A stretch of 64,000 nt of DNA from Manis javanica (GCF_040802235.1 NC_133158.1:38196001-38260000), one strand, 5' to 3'; positions 36,000 through 48,109 are shown, counted from the stretch's first letter. Program-made: numbers and translations. The notes: a model not told the origin generated them from the letters alone.

Positions 36000-37740
36000 C
36001 GCAGGCCAGGATGCAGACCCCCACCACACCTGCTGACCGCATGCCCATTGTCTGGCCTTCCACCCCATGTCTGCACACAAATACTCATCCTCCCAGCATT
36101 CTCCATGCTGAGGAAACTGAGCCCAGGAAAGGAGACACCAACGTCCAGTGGTCCCTCCCCCAGCAAGGCAGCCAGGTGAGGCTGCACAGGCCCCTCAGGT
36201 TGGGAAACTCAGCTGCCATCCCTCCACACAGCAGAGGCAAAGCCAGCCGGTTTCTGGATGCCGTGCAGCCTGCTCAGAGGGTGGGGGCACTGGTAGGCCC
36301 CACACAGGGCGGCATATGGCCAAACACCCAGACACTCTTGGGAAGACGCCACCGCACAGACACAACACATACTCGCCCTACACCAGGACTCAGGTCTAGA
36401 TCGGGCTCACTTGGCTGGCACACTCCAGCTGTTACATGCTGAGGGGCCCCCACCCGCCTCCTCCTAAAGACCCCGGTGCTGCTCCGACTGCCTCAGCCCC
36501 TCCTGCAGCTCCTCCAGCAAATTGAGAGTTGACTCCAGGCAAGGAGGGCCCCGGGGCCAAGAGCAGTGTCGGTTCTGATGGGCAGTGCCCTTGGCCCCAC
36601 ACTCTGCATGTCCCCTCTGGCAGGTCACAGAGATGAACACACAGCACCCCAAACAGACCCCCAGAGGTGGACATGCACATGCACATTTGCACATGTGCAC
36701 GTGAGAACACAGGAGCGTGGCTGCCCGCCCGTCCCTGCTCACACCGGCTCCAGCCTTTGCCCTGGGTCTCAGCACCCCGCCCTCACTCAGCTGCAGGCTT
36801 GGGCTCTGAGTCTCGGAGCTGAGTGCTGAGGCTGGAGTCTGAGGGCATAGGTGTCCCTGGGGCTCAGCTTCTGCTTCTGCAGAACAGGACCAATTTCAGG
36901 CCAGTGGTCCTGTAGGTCGTACACCTACTGAGGCCGAGGATGGCACTCGGCACCTGGGGGGACCACTCTGGCTGTGCACGGGGAGCCAGGTTCTTTGTGC
37001 TGGAGTGAGCAGGGGACTGCGGCCTGCCCCAAGGGACCACCGTCCACATGCCCGAGTCTCGGGGAGGCCCACTGAGGGGCCCCTACATCGGGAGGGTAGG
37101 CAGGGTCCAGAGCAGCTCTCCAGGACGGTGAACTGGGGCCGAGCAGGAGGACGAGCTCACACTGTCAGGGAGCCGCAGGAGGTGGGGGGCTCCGCGGACC
37201 CACCAGGGCCCAGCACGTCCTTGCAGGAGGAGCGTGCAGGGGGTGGCCATGCAGCCTCTGTGGAAGGCAGAAGCAATGGGGTACAGGTGGGAGAGATCCC
37301 ACCACGTCCTATCCCCTAAACTCCTGCCAGTCCCTCTGCTGGGAACTGAGCAGAGTCCAAGGGTCAGAGCCTGGAGGCCAAGGTCAGCAGAGGCTGGAGA
37401 AACCTGGAGATCGGTTGGGATGGAGGCAGGGAGGGTGGACTCTCAGTGGGAGGGGGCCGCACCAAGCTGGCCCACCCACTGGAGGTTTTACACCTACTGG
37501 GAGCTCTAGGATTACACCTGCCTAGTGCTGGGCAGGCCTAGGGGACCAGGGCCCTGGCCGGGTATGGGGCAGCGCATTGGGAGTCCACTGGGTTGCTGGC
37601 TTGCACGTCTCTGAGGACGGTCGGTGGGAGGGTGGCAGAGGCTGGATGTGGGGGACCCAGACTGGCAAGTCTGGGCTGGGGGCAGTCTTGGTGGGGGCCC
37701 TCCCTGGCCTCTGGACCAGTGCAATTCTATGTTGCTTTTC
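36000..37740 (+). other. C3orf22: C3orf22 intron 2
   Basis: GC-rich intronic sequence with no recognised repeat. It includes a CA/TG-rich patch around 36672-36702. Confidence 0.6.
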
Positions 37741-37743
37741 TAG

Positions 37744-37849
37744 GTTTGGGGCCCCAGACTTATCATCACTGTCCTGCTTCCATCCACCGCCGCCATCACC
37801 CCCGAAAAGCCTCTGGGAGCTCAGGCTCTTGAGACACCGCTTCCCCTGA
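37744..37849 (+). CDS. C3orf22: C3orf22 orthologue, last coding exon
   Basis: After the acceptor TTGCTTTTCTAG the frame reads GFGAPDLSSLSCFHPPPPSP, then PKSLWELRLLRHRFP and TGA at 37847-37849. GAPD..S and LWEL.LL..RFP match the human protein. Total length over the three exons is 107 residues, while human C3orf22 is about 141. The human protein continues after the equivalent of RFP, so this copy appears to lack a C-terminal segment. The joined phases (86 + 132 + 106 nt) are correct. Confidence 0.8.
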
Positions 37850-38032
37850 GCTGGGCGCCAGCGCAGCCCAGCCCTCCAGGGGCCTCCCCTCGCCCCTGTC
37901 CGTGCAGCCACCCTCTCGGCCACCCAGACCCTGGGCAGTGGCTGCAGAGGACTCCCTTCTGGGCAGAGGGGGACTTCAGAGGTAGGAACAGCCCTGAAGG
38001 GGCTCCCATCTCCTCAGAGACCATGCCGTGCA

Positions 38033-38038
38033 AATAAA
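38033..38038 (+). terminator. C3orf22: Poly(A) signal, C3orf22
   Basis: A canonical AATAAA about 185 nt after the stop, immediately before a MIR element. It gives a short 3' UTR. Confidence 0.65.
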
Positions 38039-38049
38039 CCTGGCAGGTT

Positions 38050-38165
38050 CAAATCCCACCTCTCCCTGGACTGATTACTGTGCCTTTCTGAGCCCCCATC
38101 TTCTCATCTATCAGATGGGGTCATGTTTAGTCTTGCAGGGTTGGTGTGATCATTAAGAAAAGTGT
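38050..38165 (+). repeat. MIR SINE
   Basis: Sense MIR: GGTTCAAATCCCACCTCTCC, TTCTCATCTATCAGATGGGG and GCAGGGTTGGTGTGATCATT in order. It starts right after the C3orf22 poly(A) signal. Confidence 0.75.
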
Positions 38166-38169
38166 GAAT

Positions 38170-38480
38170 GTCATTTCCAAGAATTCATCCCAAAGATATA
38201 CTCACCCGGGTAAGTAGAGATACTTGGACAACAATATTCATTATGGTGCCATAGGAAATGGCAAAAGATTGGCAACCACCTAAATATCCATCAATAGAGG
38301 CCTGTTAAATTTTACCATAGCTGCACCCTGAAATTCGAGGCAGCCATTAAAATGAAGAAGCAGCCCTTTATTTACTGATCTGGAACAACTTACAAACTAC
38401 ATGAAGATTTTTTTTTTAAAGCACAGCACAAGAATGTATCTTATATGCTACCATCTTACGGATTTCAGAAAACTGGGTGT
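38170..38480 (+). mobile_element. Old LINE (L1-like) 3' fragment
   Basis: Phrases such as TTCATCCCAAAGATATACTC, AATATCCATCAATAGAGGCC and ATTAAAATGAAGAAGCAGCC resemble an ancient L1 3' region. Subfamily not assigned. Confidence 0.55.
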
Positions 38481-38511
38481 GTTGGTGTGGATGTCCCTAT
38501 ACATGGATGTC

Positions 38512-38512
<1 letters not shown>

Positions 38513-38548
<36 letters not shown>
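38513..38548. repeat. (TG)n microsatellite
   Basis: About 18 uninterrupted TG units following TCTGCG. Likely polymorphic. Confidence 0.95.
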
Positions 38549-38550
<2 letters not shown>

Positions 38551-38699
38551 CAGGTAACAATCATTGCCTTTGGATAGAAGTGGAGAGCTTGGGGGCCAGG
38601 CCTGAGAAGGTGGCATACCATTTTCTGAGGTTTTAATACGTAAACTAGATACCATATTGTTGGTGTGTCACAGATTCTGTTAAGAAAAGTAGTATGGAA

Positions 38700-41600
38700 T
38701 GAAACAGGTATAGTCTTAGCCTGCCCAGGAACCAGAGACTGGCATGATCTCTTTGGACTGGTATGTAGGATGAGGCCTACTGAGATGTCAGGGTCCTCCT
38801 ACCCTCTGTCCCATAAACCAAGGGACTAGAAGTCCCCTGGAATCCTGGGGAGGACAAATAAAATCAGGACACAAACTGTAGCCCTGTCCTAGGACAGAAG
38901 GCTGAGGGGGACCCTGGAGATGACTAGGGTGGCCACACTTAGCAAGGTGGGCGAGGGGCCCTATTGTTCTGAAAGGTGGAACGAGGCCCCTTGTGGAAGG
39001 ATGCTGTCCTCAGGCCCCAGGGAAGGATGGGGGAGTGGTTTGCGTCTGCAGGAAGCAGAAGTTAGTTTTGCTGTGCACTCCTGGGGGTCTGGGGCCTGGG
39101 GAAAGGGTGCAGAGGGCCGGCACAGGGTGGGCAACCCGTAAAGAGCCCCTGGCTTCCCTCTCTCCAGGCTGGGGAGACAGCACAGTGTCTGGTACTAGAG
39201 CCCAGCCCCTGCAGCAGCCCCTCAGGCCTGCAGGAAGCAGAGGCCCCAGGGGCCCCTCCTCTTGGGGTTGAATCCAGGCTGATCTCCATTTGAACTGCAG
39301 AAGCCTTATGGAGCTTTCATCCAGTGTTTAAAGCTGCCCTATTTCATAGATGCAAATTACAGGGACGTGTGCCTGATGAAGCACAGCGATGAACGGGTCC
39401 ATCTTTACACCTGCCACGAGCTTTGCTCCCCCTGCCCCTGCCTCTCCTCCTCTCCCCTCCTCCGAGGTGACCACCTCTTTCTTCTCCCCTTTTAAACAGA
39501 GTTTCTCAAAACAATGTGCAGTTTTCTTTTTTTTTTTTTAATGATATAGAATTCTATTAGGTATGTACAACTTTTTTCTTCTCAACAAGTTGCTAAGAGT
39601 CACATGAATGCATAAAATCATTTAATCACTTAGTTTTTGCTGTGTGATACTCCAGATCTGCCCATTCTCATCCCAGTAGGGGTGTGGTTGTTCCCACCTC
39701 TTGCTGCTGTGGGTGCTGCTGCTCGGAGCATTCCTGCTGTGTCCCCAGGCATGTGTCCCCACGAGTAGTCACCGGCCGGGGGGCTCCTAAAGGCCGCCTT
39801 CACCAGCACACTGGGTTCCCACGTGGTGCTGCCCACACCACGAGCAGCTGAGAGGAAGGAGCTCCTTCAGAACCACCGTGTGCTGTTCATGCTGTGGCCC
39901 CCGAGTGTTCAGGAAGTGGGTAGGAGGGTGCACAGGGCTCTTCCAGCATGTGGGTGGTTCTGTTGGTAGGAAAAACGTTTATCAGTCACCCGAATCCAGA
40001 GTCATAAAATGTGTGTGGTTCCTCCCCTGTGATTTTATCCTAAAGAAAGAATGTTGAGGGAGTCAGGCACTCTCTGTTGGTCCTACTTTGTGTGCTGTTT
40101 ATATGTATATGTTGTCCTAAGAAAACAAACCCTTTAGGAAGCATGCAGTGCAAAAGTACTCATGGAGAAACGGGCAACAACCTCAATGGTGGCCAGGGAT
40201 GGTTTAGCAGTGTTTTCTCTGCAAAATTACTCCGTGAATGTTGGAAGTGATCACCGTGGCCTATACAGCAACGTGAGGCGTTCCCAGCACGGCCATGCAT
40301 ATCCGCGGCTGTCCTGCCATGAGCATTGTTACAGGAACACACGAATCAGCCCAGTGAGGTGAGGCCTACTGAGGAGCAGCCCAGTGACAGTGCGGTCAGG
40401 GGTGTGGCTCTGCCTTCTAGAAGTTTGTCGCCTGTGCGGGACAAGGTGTGTGCACAGACATCATAACACAGAAGGACACAAATCAAGTTAAGTGTGTTGA
40501 TTCCCTGCCTAGGTTGGGTCCCCTGCCCCCTGCCCCATCAAGCAGACCTGGAAATAAGGATGTGGATGCAAGGAGTTTAATGGGGAGGGGATTCAGGGAA
40601 GCCCCACTGAGAGGTCGAAGGGGGAAGCAAAGCACAGGGTGTGCCACTGAGCTGGTTGCCACTGCTGGGGCAGGGCTTGGGGTGTGGTGGGGGTGTGAGG
40701 CTGGAGTCCCAGGGCAGGACTCCTCAGGCCACGCCTCCACGTGACTCCACCTGTGGGGTATAAGCTGCAGTTTGCACCCTCCAGCTTATACCAGACCTGG
40801 TTGGGGGCTGCTCAGGGCATTAACTCCCTGCACGCCCAGCATCACTGTGCCTAGGTGGTCCGAGGGGACGTACAGGGCAGCAGTTGTTGCAACTGGGAAC
40901 ACTCCGGGCATGCCCTACAAGCAGTTACAAGGGATGAGGTCTGGGGGATGGCGGGGGAGGCTGTTGTGCCCAGCCTCCCTGTGGCTGGACATGCAGTAAG
41001 GCTGCGCTCAGGTCAGTGGGATCTGACTGGAAATGGATATACAATCCAGTTTGTCTTCAAAGGAAACCTGGTTGACATTGTGATGCTTGCAAAATGAATG
41101 GCTCACTCTCATGGACCCAGAGGAGGACTATGTCCTCAGGACGGGGGAGCAATAGAAGAGAAGGAGCCCATGCCCCTAGTGGCTCTGGGGGGCAGCTGCC
41201 CCACCAGTGCTACCTGCCTTCCTCTGGACAAGACAAGCTGCCCGGTTCAAGTCAGAGCTGTTGTCTCTGTCTCAGGCAGCCGCACCTTCCCCCTAGTAAG
41301 AGAGCTCAAGCACGGTGGGAAAGGCAGCACCTTCAGACCTGGGCCCAATCCGAGCAGCTCTGGGCCTTGCCTTTCTCCCAGGGCCATGCGGCCAGGCCGC
41401 TTCAGCCAGCAGCTCGATCAACCGCAATTCTGACTGAATGATGCATGCAGTACTGTTGTTGCACAGAACCAGAGATGCATTTTAGCAAAATTCTGAGTCA
41501 TGGTGATATGCCTCCCTGGAAGCTGTCCAGTGACAAAGCCACAAAATAAAACTGAAAAACAAGACAAACAGAAACAAACCAACACTGTAACTGCAGACAT

Positions 41601-43240
41601 CTGGGAAACACTTTCTGGGCAAAGAGAGGAGAAAGCCGAAGAACACAGAAAATGATTTTAAACAAGTCCTTGTAACCCAGTCCACCAGCACTAAACCAGT
41701 TCTGAGAATGAAAACTGGGAATTGAAGACAATTGTGGGGGAATTAAAACGCCAGCTGATCTTCAGTTTGGGCTCTGCATCCCTTTAGGAACTGCTGTTGG
41801 ATTAAGAGAAAATCGCCAAAGGGGGTGCCTGATTAAGAGCCCCCCTGAGCACCCTCATGTCGTGTCCAGCTCTTTACATGAGACCCTATCCTTCTCTGGT
41901 CACGTGATGACCCAGCTGGGACTCCCCCTATCAGGGGCAGGCAGTCCGCCTGTGATTCAAGCAGAGACACATTCTGGTGCCAGCTGGAGAGGAAACAGGT
42001 CAGAGGGCAGCCAGGGCAGGGAATCCCTCAGGGAGGGGCCGGGACTGGGTATGGGCCCCGCACTCACACAGAGGTGGGGCTGTGGTGCCATCAGGTGCGC
42101 ACAGTCAGCAGGGTGCAGTGGGGGGGCAGGAGTAGGGGCAGGGCAGGCAGCGTAGTGCCTGCCTGCAGGAGGGAGGGTGAGTGCCTGCGACAAATGTCCG
42201 GCACTTAGGGGATGACAGTGTGACAGCAGAGCAAAAGGCTGACTTCCAATGGTGATGCACCTGGGGCTGGCATTGGGATGTCAACTTCTAGCAAGTGGGT
42301 CACATCAGAGGCTGAACTGAGCTTGGACAATGGTGAGTGTAATTGAAGTGGGTGTGTGATACAGAGCACGAAGTGGCACATACACCATGTGTGTGCAGCC
42401 GTGAGGGAGTCTGTAGGCAAGGGGCGTGTAGCAGGTACACAGGCCCAGCCCCTCCATCCTCATGCTACTAGTGGTCCAGGCCCGGGGCTGTCTGCATCAC
42501 TCCAGTGGCTTCCCTGGGAGACCAGCCACAGCAGCTGCCCCCTCCCAGGCCCACAGAGGTTGGTCACCACCAACTCATGCCAGCAGGGTGGCAGACACAG
42601 CCCTGGGGATGCCCAGAGAGGGGTCCTGAAGGCCCGGGCAGGCCCTGGGAAGGGAGAGCAGCAACTGCAGGGGGAACAGCATCGGCAGAGGCCAGGGTGT
42701 CAGGGACTGAGCTGCCCGGCCCCCACAGGCCGACACAGCTCCGCGACGGGGCTCTCCGGCCCTCACCGCAGCAGGGGGGGCTCCACAGCTGGACTTTGGC
42801 CTCATCCCTGCCAAGCTGCCCTTCCTCGGTTGTGTTCTTTCTTTTTTCCAACCTCAAGCATACCCTACTCTGTTCTTCCCAAAGTTCTGGCATTTTTATT
42901 TACCATCCAGGGAAAGTGATATTCGGCCGGTCACCAAGGGACTCCCATCTCACTGTCCCCCCAGGGCTGGAGGGTGGCTCCTCACTGCCAAGTGTCCCAA
43001 CACACACCACAAATACAAGTGCACACACGGGGCTGAGGCAGCCCAAGGCACAGGGCTTCTGAGCTGGGTGGGACTTTAATCTTTGGTCCAGAGAGAGTGA
43101 AAGGTTAGGTTTCCTCCCCAGGTTGCTGCTGTTGCCAGCTTTAGACAGATGTAGCTTGCCCCACCACTCGGTGTAGCTGCTCCCTACCCACTCCCCATGC
43201 AGCCCCTCAGCCCTTTGGGCTGCTGTGAAGGTGGCCCAGG
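38700..43240. other. Intergenic between convergent C3orf22 and CHST13
   Basis: Mostly unique sequence. A T-run followed by LINE-like wording near 39528-39600 and a LINE-like patch near 40130-40250 are weak. No gene is supported; open frames are short or antisense-paired. Confidence 0.5.
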
Positions 43241-43244
43241 CTCC

Positions 43245-43345
43245 CTGTCCCTCTCATCTGACCCTCATAGCCACCATTTGGCAGCAGGGGAAAGTGGGGC
43301 TCAGAGATGAGACAGAAAGTGAGACATCCAAGATCAGACAGCCCC
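43245..43345 (-). repeat. MIR SINE fragment
   Basis: Reverse-complement MIR: CCACCATTTGGCAGCAGGGG, GGGGCTCAGAGATGAGACAG, CCAAGATCAGACAGC. Confidence 0.6.
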
Positions 43346-43409
43346 ATGCCCTAGAGCAAATGGCAAGATGAAGCGGAGAAACTCTAACCTGTTAGAAAGT
43401 AACAAAACA

Positions 43410-43415
43410 TTTATT
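43410..43415 (-). terminator. CHST13: Poly(A) signal, CHST13
   Basis: AATAAA on the minus strand (TTTATT on the plus strand), about 730 nt after the CHST13 stop. It is the first canonical signal downstream. Use is inferred. Confidence 0.5.
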
Positions 43416-44143
43416 TCAAAAAGGAGCATTTCCAGCTCACCAATGTCCTATAAAACCTGCCACCATGTCGCATGCTGGGCTCTGTGGGCACACACAGATC
43501 ACCTAGTATCTGTCCAGACTGAGATCAGGGGTGTGTCCAGGGCAGGGCCAGGGGGCAGAGGTGACCTCTCTTGTGTATTGCAGAATGGAAAGGAGCACAA
43601 GGCTGGCTCCTGTGCTGTGCCTACAGACAAGGGGGCACCTAGCCTGAGTCCAGCAAGGGAAGGCTTCTCCCCTGGCCAGTACTGTCCTTAGCAGGGCAGG
43701 GGAGGTGGGGAGGCCACTGGGATGGCTACAGGCTGCCCCCAAGCCAGCATTCTGCTCCATGCACCGCAGACAGGTTCAGGGAAGTTGACCCAAAAAGTTG
43801 ACACTCCCAAATGGCTCCTTACAAACTAAAAAATACCAGTTATTCAGTCCTCCCCTACCCAGGGGTCCTGGAGAAATGCCTGCCAATTGGACCAGTTAGG
43901 GAAAGCAAGCAGCAAGTGACAGGCAGGCCAAGGTGTAGAGCCACCTGAGGTGGCTGAGGCCAAACCCGGCCAGGTGTGATGTAGGCCAGGTGGGCTGGCG
44001 GAGCTGGGAAGAGCGGGAGCAGTGGAGTCCCAGACGGCAGAACCAGCATCTCCTGGAGGCCGCCATGCACGCATATTCTCCTGCCCCGCCCCGCCCCAGA
44101 CCTCAGAGCAACCTGGTGGCCGGATTGCCGCCAGCCCTGTGGC
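43416..44143 (-). other. CHST13: CHST13 3' UTR (probable)
   Basis: Non-coding sequence between the CHST13 stop and the first canonical poly(A) signal. No further elements recognised. Confidence 0.5.
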
Positions 44144-44989
44144 CTAGTGCAGCCGCAGGTAGGAGGGGGCGGAGTAGTTGAAGAGCAGGAAGTCCATCCT
44201 GTAGAGGTCGAAGAGGCGCCGCTGGTAGAAGGGGCTGATGTCCCGAAAGAGCTGTGCAGCCTGGTCCCGGGATGCAGCCGCCCTGGCCTGGGGCGGCGGC
44301 GCGGGGAAGCGCAGGCCGGGCGCGCCCACCAGGCCCAGTACAAAAGCCGCATCCTGGGCCAGCGTCTCGAACTTGCCCACGACGTCGTAGCGCAGGCGGC
44401 AGGGGTGGCAGAGCGCGTGGGCGCGCTCCCAGTGCTCGTTGAAGGGCTCCTCGCGGCGCGTGCGCGGGTCCAGCAGGTAGGACAGGAACTCGGCGAAGCG
44501 CACGTCGTGGCCGCGGGCCAGCGCGTCGGGGTGTGGACGCGGCCGCAGGCGCCGCACAATGCGCGTGCCGTAGCGCCGCTGGAAGGCCGCGCTGTAGGGC
44601 CGCGCGAACTTGTTGCGGTAGGCGGAGGCCAGGCGCTCGAAGGGCTGGCGCACGAAGAGGAAGGCCAGGTAGGCGCGCAGGCGCCGGTTGATCTCGGCAG
44701 GGCTGAAGTCGGCCAGCGAGCGCAGGCGGCCTGGCACGTGGGCTTCGTGCGCGGGGATGGCTTGCGGGTCGCCACTGGCGTGGCCGCTCAGTGCAAGCAG
44801 CACGCGCTTCCAGTTGGTGCAGGCCACCTTGGGCACGTAGCAGTAGAGCAGGCCGTGCACATCGTCCACCAGCACGTGCCGCAGGTCCTCAGGCCGCAGC
44901 AGGCGCTGTCGCCGTGTGTGGCGGCTGCAGGCACGGTGCAGCAGGTCACGCCGCTGTCGATGTACCTCGGCCAGAGCAGTGCGCGGGCC
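44144..44989 (-). CDS. CHST13: CHST13 last exon (catalytic domain)
   Basis: Chondroitin 4-O-sulfotransferase 3 transfers sulfate from PAPS to the 4-O position of GalNAc in chondroitin, in the Golgi lumen. This exon is 846 nt and encodes 281 residues plus TAG (44146-44144). It starts after the acceptor CGTCCGCAG. The 5'-phosphosulfate-binding loop is [13 protein letters not shown] and the 3'-phosphate-binding motif is [36 protein letters not shown] and the ending [15 protein letters not shown] are typical of the HNK-1/chondroitin 4-sulfotransferase family. Human CHST13 has 341 residues, 60 from exons 1-2 and 281 from this exon, so the length matches exactly. The frame is open and intact. The strand is opposite to C3orf22, with which it converges. 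The high GC content also produces a long antisense open frame that is not a gene. Confidence 0.96.
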   Translation of the reverse strand, partial: GPRTALAEVHRQRRDLLHRACSRHTRRQRLLRPEDLRHVLVDDVHGLLYCYVPKVACTNWKRVLLALSGHASGDPQAIPAHEAHVPGRLRSLADFSPAEINRRLRAYLAFLFVRQPFERLASAYRNKFARPYSAAFQRRYGTRIVRRLRPRPHPDALARGHDVRFAEFLSYLLDPRTRREEPFNEHWERAHALCHPCRLRYDVVGKFETLAQDAAFVLGLVGAPGLRFPAPPPQARAAASRDQAAQLFRDISPFYQRRLFDLYRMDFLLFNYSAPSYLRLH

Positions 44990-45049
44990 CTGCGGACGAC
45001 AGGGGTACGCAACAGAGGACGGGTCGGCGCTGCTGGCCCTGCGCCCACC

Positions 45050-45575
45050 TGATGTAGTGTGCCCAGGGATGTGAGGCTGGGCCAGAGCCATGCGGCGGAC
45101 AGGAGAGCTGGACTGGAACCAGTGCTACCACCCATCAGTGTGTGACTTGGGGCTCCCGGACCTGAATTCGGGGGGAAGTGAATCCAACCTTATTGAAGCA
45201 CTTGTTGGGCACTCAGGACGGAGGACTTCCTGATAACAAATATGACGATGTCAGAGTAAGCCTGATAAAGAAGTATGACGTCAGAGTGCTAACCGGGTGC
45301 GAATTGAATGCTCACTGTTCACTGAAAGCAGGGTAGTGGATAATAAGAACGGTAGTTTTAATTCCTTATACAGAATCTTTTAGAGAGTGGAAAAATGCAG
45401 CCCCTTGCCGGCTATCAGGATATTTTTTGTTCGGTAATAAAATTAGCTAATTCTATATTTATGAATTGTCATGCTCCTTTGGGTCCTGATTTTCTTTTTG
45501 TCCCCCAACAGATTCTAATCTCGGTGCCTGGGCAGGTAGCTTGCCCTCACTGAGGCTGCGCATCCTCTGTGAAAT
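45050..45575 (-). other. CHST13: CHST13 intron 2, left part
   Basis: Intronic sequence upstream of the last exon. The open frame extending past 44989 to 45091 is intron read-through; the splice acceptor decides the exon edge. No repeat recognised. Confidence 0.6.
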
Positions 45576-45579
45576 AATT

Positions 45580-45665
45580 ACACCCAGCATTTATCTAGCA
45601 GGTACCATGTGTCGGGCACCTTGCTATGCACCTTACAAGTCTATGAATTAGGTAGTATTAGGAGG
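45580..45665 (-). repeat. MIR SINE fragment
   Basis: Reverse-complement MIR: CAGCATTTATCTAGCAGGTA, CCATGTGTCGGGCACCTTGC, ATGAATTAGGTAGTATTAGG. Confidence 0.7.
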
Positions 45666-45879
45666 CCTCGGGCCCAACCCCTGCCAGCCTCCCTCAAGCC
45701 ATGCCAGACCTAGGGCACCATCTCCAGGTATCCCATCCTTTGTTCAAGTTTTTTCTGACCTAAAAAGGGTCCCCAACTCTGAGATTTAACCCTCCAACCC
45801 CCTGCCCCTGTCCTTGGTGATTTTTGGTTTAAGAGTTCTTAGGTGAAAAATGTTAATATCTCAAAATTGCACTAAAAGC

Positions 45880-46505
45880 CTTTAGGATATAATTAAAGAG
45901 ACGGTAACCGATATTGGTGGGGATGTGGAAGGTAAGGTGGGACAGCTGCTGTGGGGAGCAGAAAGCAGTTCGGCAGCTCCAGAGAAGTGAACACCATCCA
46001 GCAGCTGCACCCCTAGTCAGCTGAAACACACGCCATGACAAAACCTGTACAGGAATGTTCACAGCAGTGTTATTTGTAAGAGCCCCAAACTGGAAACGGC
46101 CCCAGTGTTCACCAACAGATGAATGGAGAAACAAATGTGGTCTCTCCCTACAATAGAACACGATTCAGCCATAAAAAGGAATGAAGTTCTAGTACATGCT
46201 GAAACATGGATGCATTTTGAAAACAGTATGGAACCAGATGGGAAAGGCCACCTGTTGTATGACTCCATTTGTATGAACCGTCCAGAATGGATCCACAGAG
46301 ACAGAAAGTACATTGATAGTTGGCAAGGGCTGGAAGGATGGAAGGGGAATGGTAATGACTGCTACTGGGTATTGCATTTCTTTTTGGGATGATTAAAGTA
46401 GATACTGTTGATGGCTGTGCAGCCTTGTTAATATACTAAAACCTCTGTACTATACACTTTAAAAGAGTGAATTTTATGGTACGTAAGTTAGGTGTCAGTT
46501 AAGAA
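45880..46505 (+). mobile_element. Old L1 3' end (L1M type)
   Basis: CHST13 intron 2. Plus-strand L1 end: TGTTCACAGCAGTGTTATTT, CAATAGAACACGATTCAGCC, ACTATACACTTTAAAAGAGT and a short A-rich tail. Truncated at the 5' end. Confidence 0.85.
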
Positions 46506-46725
46506 AAAAGCCTTCGGAGTGTTTCCATTCCAGAGGAGATCAAAGCATCGTCTGACCCCCGCCCCCAGTGCCTGGGGGAGAATATGTTAATATTGGGAGT
46601 GGTAGGGAGCGGGGAAACAGATGAGGGTGTGTGCATGCTCTTCGGGTGCCTTTCACAGTACCCAGCAGCCATCCAAGACACCTGAAGGGAAGTGCAGAAT
46701 GACTTACCTGCCCCATTTTGGGTTT

Positions 46726-46742
46726 AAAAAGGTTGGAGAAGG
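46726..46742. repeat. Target-site duplication (left), L1 at 46743
   Basis: AAAAAGGTTGGAGAAGG here and AAAAAGGTGGAGAAGG at 47357-47372 differ by a single T. They flank the L1 3' copy and its short extension. Confidence 0.7.
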
Positions 46743-47356
46743 CAACCTAAGTGTCCATCAGTAAATGAATGGATAAAGAAGATGTGTTATATATACACAA
46801 TGGAATATTATTCAGCCATGAGAAAGAAAACAAATCCTACCATTTGCAACAACATGGATGGAGCTAGAGGGTATTACGCTCAGTGAAATGAGCAGGATGG
46901 AGAAAGACAAGTATCAAACGATTTCACTCATCTGTGGAGTGTAACAACAAAGAAAAAACTAAAGGAACAAAACAGCAGCAGACTCACAGAACCCAAGAAT
47001 GGACTGACAGTTACCAAAGGGAAAGGGACTGGAGAGGATCGATGGGAAGGGAGGGGTAAGGGGGAAAACGGGGCTTTACGATTAGCACACATAATGTAGG
47101 GGGGGACATGGGAAAGGCAGTATATACAGAGAAGACAAGTAATGATTCTATAGCATCTTACTATGCTGATGGACAGTGACTGTAATGGGGTATGTGGGGG
47201 GGACTTGATAATGGGGGGAGTCTAGTAATCATAATGTTGTTCAAGTAATTGTACATTAACGATATAAAAAAAATTTTAAGAACAAAAATGTAGGTTTTTA
47301 TTAGAGAGCAGTTAGATTGGATTTGCTGATTATAAAAAATGTAACAAAAAAGAAAA
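46743..47356 (+). mobile_element. Younger 5'-truncated L1 with short 3' extension
   Basis: Plus strand. It contains the last part of ORF2 (CACAATGGAATATTATTCAG, GCAACAACATGGATGGAGCT) and a G-rich 3' UTR related to that of the L1 at 342-8478 (shared CTATGCTGATGGACAGTGAC). A first A-rich tract lies at 47265-47275. About 70-80 nt of non-L1 sequence follow, then a second A-rich tract at about 47336-47361. The near-perfect TSD lies outside the second tract, so the extension was probably transduced. It lies in CHST13 intron 2, antisense. Confidence 0.8.
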
Positions 47357-47372
47357 AAAAAGGTGGAGAAGG
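47357..47372. repeat. Target-site duplication (right), L1 at 46743
   Basis: Partner of 46726-46742 with one base missing. It follows the second A-rich tract directly. Confidence 0.7.
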
Positions 47373-47374
47373 AA

Positions 47375-48105
47375 ATTAGAAATGTATGGACGTGTTGAAG
47401 GGAGTGTCTCCTGATACCTACTGAAACAGTCACAGAACCCATAAGGCTGGGGTTCGTGCCCAAGTAATTCCAGGTGGGGCTGGGGGAGAAGGGTCTCCAT
47501 GAACCAGCAAGAGTTAGTTGCTGCTCAGACTGCCACAGGAGCCTGGGGGCTCGCTGTTCCATCCTCTCTACTTCTGTACATGCTTGAATTTTTCAAAATG
47601 AAAAGTTAAAGCAAAGAGAGAGAGGACATGCATACCTGTAGGTGAGATTGTGAAAATGTAACAGAGCATCGGGCACTACATATGTGCCTCAGACACTACA
47701 TACGTGCCTTGTATCTGGCTGGACACACCCGTTCCCTGGTGTAGCAGGGGTAAGGGCCCAGCTCTGCATGGTGCTCTGTTGGAGTATTAAATGCTCTAGC
47801 ACATGCTTATATTACTTTTTCAAAGTCTCACCATGGGGGTGGCTGCTTAGTTCAGCCACAACTGTGGGGGACCTGAGAGCATTTGGGATACCGTTCCTAC
47901 CCTCTTGACTCCAGTTCACCTGACTGGCCTCAGAAGCCTGGCCCTGCATGGGTGCCGGGAGAAGGCTGTACCCAGGGGCCCCACAGCCAATCTCTGCTTT
48001 CAGCTTTCCGACACCCTCCACGTTTCTTGTGGTAGGGAATGCTGGCCACCCATCTGTCAGTCACCCTCCTTCCTTGCCAGCAGACCCCCATTGTGTTAGG
48101 CCTCA
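47375..48105 (-). other. CHST13: CHST13 intron 2, no clear feature
   Basis: Unique sequence with a small two-copy tandem of ACTACATAYGTGCCT at about 47674-47708. Confidence 0.5.
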
Positions 48106-48109
48106 GGGA

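Noticed and set aside
44147-45052. 301-codon plus-strand open frame opposite CHST13
   Set aside because: Antisense shadow of the GC-rich CHST13 catalytic exon, whose reading is unambiguous.
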